Positions 26,419-33,518 of a stretch of 64,000 bases of DNA are shown here, in pieces. The stretch is from NCBI GenBank assembly GCA_040079635.1, contig JBEBJY010000001.1:1-64000 (forward strand). The letters run 5' to 3'. Position numbers and translations under genes: made by a program. Numbering within the stretch: position 1 is the first letter of the stretch; each line of letters begins with the position of its first letter. The notes under the pieces are model-generated. The model saw nothing but the letters and a program-made list of their open reading frames with translations. It was not told the DNA's origin and did not search any database. The DNA is from Aalborgiella sp040079635 (GTDB lineage: Bacteria; Pseudomonadota; Gammaproteobacteria; Burkholderiales; Burkholderiaceae_C).

Positions 26419-26443
26419 GGATTCCCGCCTGCGCGGGAATGAC
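26419..26443 (-). repeat. REP-like palindrome, right of ycaQ (inverted)
   Basis: Exact inverse of the 25-base unit at 25219-25243. Confidence 0.9.
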
Positions 26444-26462
26444 AGAACTCACCACCTTCGCG

Positions 26463-26490
26463 GAGCATTTCGACAAGCTCAATGCGAACG
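26463..26490 (+). repeat. Short dispersed motif (TTCGACAAGCTCAATGCGAA)
   Basis: This motif resembles a short extragenic sequence I have often seen in proteobacterial genomes, frequently beside ATTCCCGCG repeats as here. Only one copy is in the window. Confidence 0.5.
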
Positions 26491-26506
26491 GATTTTTGAG
26501 CTTAAA

Positions 26507-27370
26507 TTACAACTTAAACGGCACGACCAATTGCCGCTGCTCGCCCAAACCTTCGATACCCAGCGTCACCACATCGCCCTTTTTCAAGAACACCGGCGCT
26601 GGCTTGCCGTCTTTCTTGATGCCCAAACCCACGCCCGGCGGGGTGCCGGTGGTGATAACGTCACCTGGCATCAGCGTCATGAACTGGCTCAAATAGCTCA
26701 CAATTTTCGCGCAGCTGAAAATCATGGTTTTGGTGTTGCCGGTTTGAAAGCGTTGGCCGTTCACGTCCAGCCACATGCCGAGTTTTTGCGGGTTGGTGAT
26801 TTCGTCTGTCGTCACCAACCATGGGCCAATCGGGCCGAAGGTGTCGCAACCCTTGCCCTTGTCCCACTGTGGGCCGCGCTCTAATTGGTATTCGCGTTCA
26901 GACACGTCGTTGATGGTGCAATAGCCCGCGACGAAGTTCAGCGCTTCTTTTTGTGACACATAACGTGCTTTGGTGCCGATGACGATGCCCAGCTCCACTT
27001 CCCAGTCGGTTTTGACTGAGCCTTTAGGCAACATGATGTCGTCATTCGGGCCCACCACGCAGCTGTTGGCTTTCATGAAAACGACCGGTTCTGCGGGAAT
27101 AGGCATGCCAGATTCTTCCGCGTGGTCGGTGTAGTTCAGGCCAATGGCGATGAATTTACCGACGTTGGCCACAGGGCTGCCGAAGCGCGGCTTGCCTTTG
27201 ACCAGCGGCAGTTTGTCGGTTTTGACTTTGCTGATTTTTGCGAGTGCTGCGGGGCTGAGTTGCTCAGCGCCAATGTCTTTGACAATGCTGCTTAAGTCGC
27301 GCAATTTGCCTTCAGCGTCAATCAGACCGGGTTTTTCTTTACCGGGTTTGCCATAGCGAACGAGTTTCAT
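26507..27370 (-). CDS. Fumarylacetoacetate-hydrolase family protein, probable 2,4-diketo-3-deoxy-sugar-acid hydrolase
   Basis: 287 residues. The FAH fold is clear: VGKFIAIGLNYTDHAEESG, PVVFMKANSCVVGPNDDI, VKTDWEVELGIVIG (metal ligands E-x-E) and GYCTINDVSEREYQ (Asp ligand), and C-terminal GDVITTGTPPGVGLG. These match enzymes that split 2,4-diketo-3-deoxy-L-fuconate or L-rhamnonate into pyruvate and L-lactate (LRA6 type), but the family also contains ureidoglycolate-lyase-like members. The gene context with a keto-deoxy-fuconate dehydrogenase type SDR favours the sugar-acid role. Confidence 0.85.
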   Translation of the reverse strand: MKLVRYGKPGKEKPGLIDAEGKLRDLSSIVKDIGAEQLSPAALAKISKVKTDKLPLVKGKPRFGSPVANVGKFIAIGLNYTDHAEESGMPIPAEPVVFMKANSCVVGPNDDIMLPKGSVKTDWEVELGIVIGTKARYVSQKEALNFVAGYCTINDVSEREYQLERGPQWDKGKGCDTFGPIGPWLVTTDEITNPQKLGMWLDVNGQRFQTGNTKTMIFSCAKIVSYLSQFMTLMPGDVITTGTPPGVGLGIKKDGKPAPVFLKKGDVVTLGIEGLGEQRQLVVPFKL

Positions 27371-27440
27371 GGAGTTCCTTAGTTAACGAGTTAAAAGAAG
27401 CTAAAAATCAACAAAATTCAGTAAATCTAGCCAAGTGACA

Positions 27441-28199
27441 TCAATATGTTGCGCGGCCACCAGACAGGTCAAACACGCCGCCGGTGCTGAATGAGCAGTC
27501 TTCGGTACACAGCCAAGCGACCATGGCGGCAACTTCGTCAGGGTTGCCAAAGCGCGACATCGGGATTTTGGACAGCATGAAGGCGATGTGCTCAGGCGTC
27601 ATCTGGTCAAACATGGCGGTTTTCACGGCAGCAGGCGTCACACAGTTAACGAGCACGCCGTTGTTCGCCAGCTCTTTGCCGAGTGATTTGGTGAGCGCTA
27701 TCACCCCAGCTTTGCTGGCGCTGTAGGCGCTGGCGTTGGGGTTGCCTTCTTTGCCTGCGACCGAGGCGATATTGACGATGCGCCCATATTGGCTGCCTTG
27801 CATGTGCGTGGCTAGCTCACGGCAGCAATGGAAGGTGCCGTTCAAGTTGACATTGATGACTTGTGCCCATGACTCAGGCGGATACTCTGCCAGCTTCACA
27901 TTCGGGCCGGTGATGCCAGCGGAGTTCACCAAGATATCGACCTTGCCGCGTTTTTGAATGGTTCGCGCTAACGCAGCAACGACGCTGGTGTGCAGTGTGA
28001 TATCCACTTTTTCGCAGTGCACCTCTGCACCCGTTGCAGCACCGATACTTGTCACAGCTTTAGCCATCACATCCGCGTTCACATCCCACCAAGTGACTGT
28101 CGCGCCAGAGGCGATCATGCGCTCTGAAATCGCATAGCCTAAGCCGGAAGCACCGCCGGTAATGACAGCGTGACGGCCTTTTAAATCGAGTTGGTTCAT
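27441..28199 (-). CDS. SDR-family oxidoreductase
   Basis: A 252-residue classical SDR: cofactor loop TGGASGLGYAIS (residues 15-26), NSAGITG (NNAG-like), catalytic Ser in IVNIASVAGKEG, and YSASKAG with the Tyr-Lys pair. The residue after the second strand is Asp (WWDVN), which favours NAD over NADP. C-terminus ends DLSGGRATY, like the glucose/fucose dehydrogenase-type SDRs. It probably oxidises the sugar or an intermediate of the pathway; the exact step is unknown. Between the FAH gene and the second SDR, all on one strand. Confidence 0.85.
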   Translation of the reverse strand: MNQLDLKGRHAVITGGASGLGYAISERMIASGATVTWWDVNADVMAKAVTSIGAATGAEVHCEKVDITLHTSVVAALARTIQKRGKVDILVNSAGITGPNVKLAEYPPESWAQVINVNLNGTFHCCRELATHMQGSQYGRIVNIASVAGKEGNPNASAYSASKAGVIALTKSLGKELANNGVLVNCVTPAAVKTAMFDQMTPEHIAFMLSKIPMSRFGNPDEVAAMVAWLCTEDCSFSTGGVFDLSGGRATY

Positions 28200-28224
28200 T
28201 TGTAGTAGCTTTTTAAATCGCTAT

Positions 28225-28956
28225 TTAGATGGTCATACCGCCGTTGACATGCAGGGCTTCGCCTGAGTAGAAAGACGACTCATCGCTGGCTAAAAACACC
28301 ACGGTAGGTGCGATTTCTTCGGCCGAAGCCAAGCGCCCCATGGGCTGGCGGGCTATGAAGTTTTGACGTGCTGCAACCGGGTCTTCAAACGCGTTGATGC
28401 GGTCGCCCAGTGACGGCGTGTCCACAGTGCCGGGGCACAGGCAGTTGCAGCGTATGTTTTGTTTGACGTAGTCAATCGCCACGCTTTTGGTCAAGCCGAT
28501 CACCGCCGCTTTGGACGCGCCGTAGATAAAGCGGTTTGGCAGCCCGCGCACGCTCACGATGCTGGCCATGTTGATGATGGAGCCGCCACCGTTTGCCAGC
28601 ATCACCGGCAGCGCAGCCTGAATCGCCCAAAATTGCGAGCGCACGTTTAAATCGAAGGCGAAATCCCAGTCTTTGTCCTGCGCCACATCAATCGCGCCGT
28701 GGTGCACAAAACCCGCGCAATTGAACAATACATTGAGCTTGGGCAGAGAAGCAACGGCAGCTTGAATCGCTGCTTTGTCCATCACGTCGAGCACGCGGGT
28801 GGTGATGTTGGGAATGCCTTTGAGCGATTCAAGTAAGGCGGGGTTCAAATCAGTGGCCAATACTTGCGCACCTTCGCGTGCCATGGCAATGGCGCTGGCA
28901 CGGCCAATGCCTTGGCCAGCGGCGGTGACGAGGGCGGTTTTATTACTCAAGCGCAT
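28225..28956 (-). CDS. SDR, probable 2-keto-3-deoxy-L-fuconate dehydrogenase
   Basis: A 243-residue SDR closely resembling the DHRS6/BDH2 group: TAAGQGIGRASAIAMAREGAQV, ATDLN, TRVLDV, LNVLFNCAGFVHHGA, WDFAFDLNVRS, YGASKAAVIGLTKSVAIDYV and IRCNCLCPGTVDTPSL. Bacterial members of this group oxidise 2-keto-3-deoxy-L-fuconate at C4. NAD preference is likely from ATDLN. I use the ATG at 28956 with GGGAG upstream; a TTG four codons earlier is also open. First gene of the minus-strand arm, facing the GntR promoter. Confidence 0.85.
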   Translation of the reverse strand: MRLSNKTALVTAAGQGIGRASAIAMAREGAQVLATDLNPALLESLKGIPNITTRVLDVMDKAAIQAAVASLPKLNVLFNCAGFVHHGAIDVAQDKDWDFAFDLNVRSQFWAIQAALPVMLANGGGSIINMASIVSVRGLPNRFIYGASKAAVIGLTKSVAIDYVKQNIRCNCLCPGTVDTPSLGDRINAFEDPVAARQNFIARQPMGRLASAEEIAPTVVFLASDESSFYSGEALHVNGGMTI

Positions 28957-29005
28957 GGTGTCTCCCAATCATAGAAAAATGTGATTGTTGAGATTCTAAG
29001 CTAAA

Positions 29006-29018
29006 TTGGTCTGACCAC
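29006..29018. promoter_or_regulatory. FadR/GntR-type operator
   Basis: TGGTCTGACCA (29007-29017) is a perfect palindrome with a 3-base centre and fits the TGGTnnnACCA operator of FadR-subfamily regulators. It lies between the divergent SDR and gntR genes, 28 bp before the gntR start. Confidence 0.7.
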
Positions 29019-29044
29019 TCGGCCAATTCGCGTAAAATGAGCCC

Positions 29045-29824
29045 ATGCCCTTGATCGCCGTCGAACCCCAGCGCCTGTACCGTCAAATTGCCGAGCAATT
29101 GCGTGCCGGTATGCTGTCGGGTGAATTTGCCGTAGGCAGCCGGCTGCCAGCGGAGCGTGATTTGTCCAAACAGCTCAGCGTTAGCCGTTCGTCCGTGCGT
29201 GAGGCCTTGATTGCCTTGGAGGTGGAAGGTTGGGTTGAGGTGCGCACCGGTTCGGGCATCTATGTGCTGGATCGCAGCAATATCAATGCTATTCATAGAA
29301 TAGCTACTAAGGCAATAAATACGCCGGCTAATGCCCTATTTGAAGGTAAAAATCAAGAAGATTTAAAAGCCGAATGGGGCCCGCTGGAGTTGATCCGCGC
29401 CCGCCGAGTGGTGGAGGGTGAAACCGCTGCCATTGCTGCCATGCAGGCCAAACGCAAAGACCTGGACGCCATGGGCAAAGCCCTGCACATGATGCAAACC
29501 GAGGCTACGGCAGGAATACTACCGTTGGACGGCGATCGCGCTTTTCACACCGCCATCGTCCAAGCGAGCGGCAACGAGGTGCTGATAGACACCGTGCAAA
29601 GCTTCTGGGATTCCCGTCGGGGCCCGATTTTTGAGCGCTTGGTCGGCTATTTTGAGACCATGCAATCTTGGCAAGCTGCGATTGCCGAGCACAGCGCCAT
29701 TTTGGAAGCCATCCACGCTCATGATGCCGCAGCCGCCCGCACAGCGATGCATGCCCACATGGACAAATCACATGCCCGCTTCAGCGCCAGCTGGCGAAAA
29801 GCCAAAGTGCAATCGTCAATTTAA
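29045..29824 (+). CDS. GntR-family (FadR subfamily) transcriptional regulator
   Basis: 259 residues: winged HTH with LYRQIAEQLRAGMLSGEF, SRLPAERDLSKQLSVSRSSVREALIALE (recognition helix about residues 45-60), then an all-helical FCD effector domain from about residue 110 (ELIRARRVVEGETAAIAA, DRAFHTAIVQASGN, HSAILEAIHAHDAAAARTAMHAHM with the metal-binding histidines). The linker between the domains, residues 82-97, is supplied by a dispersed repeat. It likely represses both arms of the catabolic cluster through the nearby operator, with a sugar-acid effector. Confidence 0.9.
   Translation: MPLIAVEPQRLYRQIAEQLRAGMLSGEFAVGSRLPAERDLSKQLSVSRSSVREALIALEVEGWVEVRTGSGIYVLDRSNINAIHRIATKAINTPANALFEGKNQEDLKAEWGPLELIRARRVVEGETAAIAAMQAKRKDLDAMGKALHMMQTEATAGILPLDGDRAFHTAIVQASGNEVLIDTVQSFWDSRRGPIFERLVGYFETMQSWQAAIAEHSAILEAIHAHDAAAARTAMHAHMDKSHARFSASWRKAKVQSSI
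29288..29335 (-). repeat. Dispersed hairpin repeat, copy inside the gntR gene
   Basis: Intact core; stem GCTATTC...GAATAGC is extended to 7 bp by a paired change. Read as I-A-T-K-A-I-N-T-P-A in the interdomain linker. Confidence 0.92.
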
Positions 29825-29832
29825 CTTTTTAA

Positions 29833-31374
29833 ATGAATAAGCAAACCATGAATAACTACATTCGCCTCCACGCTGCTGACGACGTTTTGATCTCTCGCGC
29901 ACAACTCCTCGGCGGCACTGTTATAGAGAATATCGCCGTCAAAGGCTTGATCCCACCGGGTCACAAAATCGCCACCCATGCCATAGCCGCGGGTGAGCCG
30001 GTGCGCCGCTACAACCAAATCATCGGATTTGCCAGCAAACCCATCGCGGCAGGCGAGCATGTGCATACTCACAACCTCGATATGGGCGCCAATAAAGGCG
30101 ATTTTGAACGCGATTACGCCTTTGGTGCCGACGTCAAACCCGAGCCAGTCAAGTTGGAAGCCACCTTCATGGGCATCAAGCGCACCGACGGTCGGGTAGC
30201 AACACGCAACTACATCGGCGTGCTGACCAGCGTCAACTGCTCGGCCACCGCAGCGCGGGCGATTTCAGACCACTTTTCTCGTCGCACGAATCCGTCTGCG
30301 TTAGCGGATTTCCCCAATGTTGATGGCATCGTCGCGCTGACGCACGGCACCGGTTGCGGTATGGACGGCGAGGGGCTGGGCATGCAGATTTTGCAGCGCA
30401 CCCTGACCGGCTACGCCACCCACGTCAACTTCTGGGGGGCACTGGTGGTGGGCTTGGGCTGTGAGGGGAACCAGATCAAAGCCTGGCTGGGCAGTGGCAA
30501 CCTGACCGAAGGCGACAACCTCAAGGTGTTCAACATCCAGGATACAGGCGGCACAGCGAAGACGGTTGAGAAAGGCATTGACCTCATCAACGCCATGCTG
30601 CCCCGCGCCAATGCGGTGATGCGCGAACCGTGCAGCGCCGCGCACATCACTATTGGCCTGCAATGCGGGGGGTCGGACGGCTACTCGGGCATCAGCGCCA
30701 ACCCGGCTTTGGGGGCGGGGGTGGACTTGCTGGTGGCGCACGGTGGCACGGCTATTTTGTCTGAAACGCCTGAAATTTACGGTGCCGAGCACCTGCTGAC
30801 GCGCCGTTCTGTCAGCCGCGCCGTGGGTGAAAAGCTGGTCTCCCGCATCAAATGGTGGGAGCATTACACCGAAATCAACGACGGCGAGATGAACAACAAC
30901 CCGTCTCCCGGCAACAAAGCCGGCGGGCTGACGACGATCCTGGAGAAATCACTGGGCGCGGTCGCCAAGGGCGGCACGTCCAATTTGCAGGCGGTGTACG
31001 AGTACGCCGAGCCGGTGACCGCCCACGGCTTCGTCTACATGGACACGCCGGGTTACGACCCCGTGAGTGCCACCGGCCAGGTCGCAGGCGGTGCGAACGT
31101 GATCTGCTTCACCACTGGACGTGGCTCCGCCTACGGCTGCGCGCCCTCGCCCTCGCTCAAGCTGGCGACCAATTCCGCCCTGTGGAAGCGGCAAGAGGAA
31201 GACATGGACATCAACTGCGGCGAAATCATCGATGGCACCGCCTCGATTGCAGAGATGGGGCAGCGGATTTTTGAGATGGTGCTGGCGACAGCCTCAGGGG
31301 AGCCAAGCAAAAGCGAGCGCCACGGCTATGGGCAGAACGAGTTTGTGCCGTGGCAAGTCGGCGCAGTGATGTAA
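29833..31374 (+). CDS. UxaA-family sugar-acid dehydratase (altronate/galactarate dehydratase type)
   Basis: A 513-residue protein with the full UxaA layout: N-terminal SAF-like domain (IRLHAADDVLISRAQLL, residues 5-100) and a C-terminal D-galactarate/altronate dehydratase domain with GIKRTDGRVATRNYIGV, THGTGCGMDGEGL, LQCGGSDGYSGISANPA and FTTGRGSAYGCAPSPSLKLATN. Conserved cysteines likely bind iron. In Campylobacter a UxaA-type protein belongs to the fucose locus, so with the two SDRs and the FAH hydrolase it could be the L-fuconate (or similar) dehydratase here; altronate is the alternative. The start could also be the ATG at 29848. Confidence 0.9.
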   Translation: MNKQTMNNYIRLHAADDVLISRAQLLGGTVIENIAVKGLIPPGHKIATHAIAAGEPVRRYNQIIGFASKPIAAGEHVHTHNLDMGANKGDFERDYAFGADVKPEPVKLEATFMGIKRTDGRVATRNYIGVLTSVNCSATAARAISDHFSRRTNPSALADFPNVDGIVALTHGTGCGMDGEGLGMQILQRTLTGYATHVNFWGALVVGLGCEGNQIKAWLGSGNLTEGDNLKVFNIQDTGGTAKTVEKGIDLINAMLPRANAVMREPCSAAHITIGLQCGGSDGYSGISANPALGAGVDLLVAHGGTAILSETPEIYGAEHLLTRRSVSRAVGEKLVSRIKWWEHYTEINDGEMNNNPSPGNKAGGLTTILEKSLGAVAKGGTSNLQAVYEYAEPVTAHGFVYMDTPGYDPVSATGQVAGGANVICFTTGRGSAYGCAPSPSLKLATNSALWKRQEEDMDINCGEIIDGTASIAEMGQRIFEMVLATASGEPSKSERHGYGQNEFVPWQVGAVM

Positions 31375-31458
31375 TTCCAACCCGCATTGAAAACGATAAC
31401 TGCGTTGCTTCGCTTTGCCGTGCTAGAGCACTGTCTGCAGCTTTGCGCCTTGTTCTCC

Positions 31459-31478
31459 TTTCCAATGCGAATTGGAAT
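31459..31478 (+). repeat. Short hairpin before the Ldh2-family gene
   Basis: TTCCAAT, loop GCGA, ATTGGAA at 31460-31477, 26 bp before the next start. The preceding stretch (about 31395-31450) resembles a degenerate extragenic repeat. It may be an operator or a weak terminator after the UxaA gene. Confidence 0.4.
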
Positions 31479-31503
31479 AAAAAGAAAATAAAGGGATAAA
31501 AAC

Positions 31504-32595
31504 ATGTCAAAAACGATACTAGCCGGCGAATTAATTGCCTCAATAGCTACTATTTTAGTAGCATCTGGCAGCTCTGAAAAAGAAGCCCATACAGTCGCCA
31601 GCAACCTCGTCATGGCGAATCTGAGCGGCCACGACTCGCACGGCGTCGGCATGCTGCCGCGCTATGTGTCTGCCGTGCTGGAAGGCGGCTTGAAACCCAA
31701 TACGTCTGTCAAAACCCTGCTCGATCTGGGCCACATGCTGACGCTGGACGGACAGCGCGGTTATGGTCAGGTGATTGGCGAGCAGTCTATGCAGATGGGC
31801 ATTGAACGCGCCAAGAAGCACGGCAGCTGCATCATGACGCTGTCCAATTCTCACCACTTGGGCCGCATTGGCCACTGGGCGGAGATGGCAACGGCAGCAG
31901 GGCTGGTGTCCATGCATTTTGTCAACGTCATGGCGCGCCCTGCGGTAGCGCCCTGGGGTGGGGCGGACGGGCGCTTTGGCACGAATCCGTGCTGTATTGG
32001 TATTCCTTTACCAAAAAACTCTGGGAGAGAGCCGTTTTTGCTCGATTTCGCAACCAGCCGCGTCGCTCAAGGCAAGATGCGCGTAGCCTACAACGAAGGA
32101 CATACCGTCGCACCTGGTTTGCTGATTGATGAAACAGGCGCGCCCACCGTCAATCCTGGCGTGGTCGTCGTTCCTCAAAGCAACGGCTTGTTCGGCGCGT
32201 TGATGACCTTTGGCGAACACAAAGGCTACGGCATGGCGGTGGCGTGTGAGCTGCTGGGCGGTGCCTTGACAGGCGGCGGTAGCTGGCACGAGCCAGCAAA
32301 CTCCCCACGCGGTCAGCAGCAAGCGGTGCTGAATGGCATGTTGACGGTGCTGATCGACCCCGCCAAATTAGGAACGCAAGCGAGTTTTGAATCAGAAGCG
32401 CAGGCGTTTGTCGATTGGGTCAAGCAGTCGCCCGCTGGTCAGGGTTCAGAATCAGAATTTAAGGGCGTTCAAATCGCCGGCGACCCCGAGCGCCGCGCCC
32501 GCGTACAGCGTGCGAAAGACGGGATTGTGATCGACGACCAGACTTGGGTGGATATTGTGGCTGCGGGCGTTAAAGTGGGTGTAAATACGCTCTAG
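31504..32595 (+). CDS. Ldh2-family NAD(P)-dependent malate/lactate/sugar-acid dehydrogenase
   Basis: A 363-residue member of the LDH2/MDH2 family. Diagnostic are LSGHDSHGVGMLPRYV, SNSHHLGRIGHWAEMA (catalytic His region), VAPWGGADGRFGTNP and FGEHKGYGMAVACELLGG. Substrates in the family include L-lactate, ureidoglycolate and 2,3-diketogulonate; lactate from the FAH step would fit here. The first helix, residues 5-20, is encoded by one dispersed repeat and the stop codon by another, so the gene both begins and ends in repeat sequence. AAAGGG precedes the ATG. Confidence 0.88.
   Translation: MSKTILAGELIASIATILVASGSSEKEAHTVASNLVMANLSGHDSHGVGMLPRYVSAVLEGGLKPNTSVKTLLDLGHMLTLDGQRGYGQVIGEQSMQMGIERAKKHGSCIMTLSNSHHLGRIGHWAEMATAAGLVSMHFVNVMARPAVAPWGGADGRFGTNPCCIGIPLPKNSGREPFLLDFATSRVAQGKMRVAYNEGHTVAPGLLIDETGAPTVNPGVVVVPQSNGLFGALMTFGEHKGYGMAVACELLGGALTGGGSWHEPANSPRGQQQAVLNGMLTVLIDPAKLGTQASFESEAQAFVDWVKQSPAGQGSESEFKGVQIAGDPERRARVQRAKDGIVIDDQTWVDIVAAGVKVGVNTL
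31517..31563 (+). repeat. Dispersed hairpin repeat forming the N-terminus of the Ldh2 gene
   Basis: Forward orientation. Stem GCTACTA...TAGTAGC is a 7-bp perfect pair. Core reads TAGCCGGCGAATTAATTGCC. Read as L-A-G-E-L-I-A-S-I-A-T-I-L-V-A, a plausible amphipathic helix. Confidence 0.85.
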
Positions 32596-32636
32596 CCGGC
32601 GTATTTATTGCCTAAGTAGCTATTAAATCAGTAGTG
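32589..32636 (+). repeat. Dispersed hairpin repeat providing the Ldh2 gene stop codon
   Basis: The TAG of CTCTAGCC at 32593-32595 is the stop codon; core intact, hairpin GCTATT...AGTAGT partly decayed. Confidence 0.9.
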
Positions 32637-32652
32637 AATTTAAAGCGGAAAT

Positions 32653-33288
32653 TTACAATAACTGCGCAAAACTGGCTTCTAAATGCTCGCTCGGCAAGCG
32701 TTTGAAGCCCGAGCGGGTGAAGCGCTGCAGGCGGCCGACCACATAAGCGGTCAACACAGAAGCTTTGACTTGGGCATCTACCGTGGGGGTGGCCGATTTT
32801 TGTGCTTCGGCTGCGGCGCGCAGGCTTTGCTTCAGGCTGGACTCAAAGCGGTCAAAAAACTGGTTCATACGTTGCTGCAGGCGGTCGTTTTCAAAGACCA
32901 AGGCGTCGCCCACCATGACACGCGCCATGCCGGGGTTTTTTTCTGCAAACTGCAGGGTCAAAGCAAGAATTCGCGCTACTTGAGCTTGCGGATTCGGTTC
33001 ACGCTCGGTGACTTGGTTGATCAGGCTGAACACGGTTTGTTCAATGAACTCGATCAAGGCCTCGAACATCTGCGCTTTGCTGGCGAAATGGCGGTACAAA
33101 GCGGCTTCGCTGACGTCTAGGCGGGTGGCCAAGGCAGATGTGGTGATGCGCTCGGTGCCAGATCCCTCCAACATCGTCGCCAAAGCTTCCAAAATCTGAA
33201 CGCGGCGCTCGCCGGGTTTGGGACGTTTGCGGGTGGGTTCCTCCACGGGGGTGCTTGTATTGTCAGTGGCTTGCATGTTGTCAGTCAT
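32653..33288 (-). CDS. slmA: TetR-family nucleoid-occlusion factor SlmA
   Basis: Blocks FtsZ ring assembly over unsegregated DNA when bound to its chromosomal sites. 211 residues from the ATG at 33288 (AAGAGA upstream); the longer frame adds unlikely residues. The HTH shows RVQILEALATMLE, TSALATRLDVSEAALYRHFASKAQMFEALIEF, which is the SlmA form rather than a generic TetR. The C-terminal half is helical with NPGMARVMVGDALVFENDRLQQRM. The usual Burkholderiales neighbour argB is absent. Confidence 0.9.
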   Translation of the reverse strand: MTDNMQATDNTSTPVEEPTRKRPKPGERRVQILEALATMLEGSGTERITTSALATRLDVSEAALYRHFASKAQMFEALIEFIEQTVFSLINQVTEREPNPQAQVARILALTLQFAEKNPGMARVMVGDALVFENDRLQQRMNQFFDRFESSLKQSLRAAAEAQKSATPTVDAQVKASVLTAYVVGRLQRFTRSGFKRLPSEHLEASFAQLL

Positions 33289-33518
33289 GTGGTCTCTTAG
33301 ATAGTTATTGTTTGGATTCTCGCATAACGAGAAGAGATAGCGAGCACAGCCATATTTAGCCACTGCCGTGGTGGTAAATGTCGATTTATTCATGTTTTAA
33401 GTCAATTACTCAAAAAATAAAGAAATTCTTGGTGTTTCTTAGCGTTATCAGGTCTTCCAAAGCCATTTCATCTGCGTTATGGTGACACAAGTGACTGTCG
33501 TCACGGGAGGCCAACACT

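Noticed and set aside
28201..28225. AGCTTTTTAAATCGCTATTTAG between the two SDR genes, like a repeat fragment
   Set aside because: Only the AT-rich hairpin-like part is present, without the core; too short to claim.
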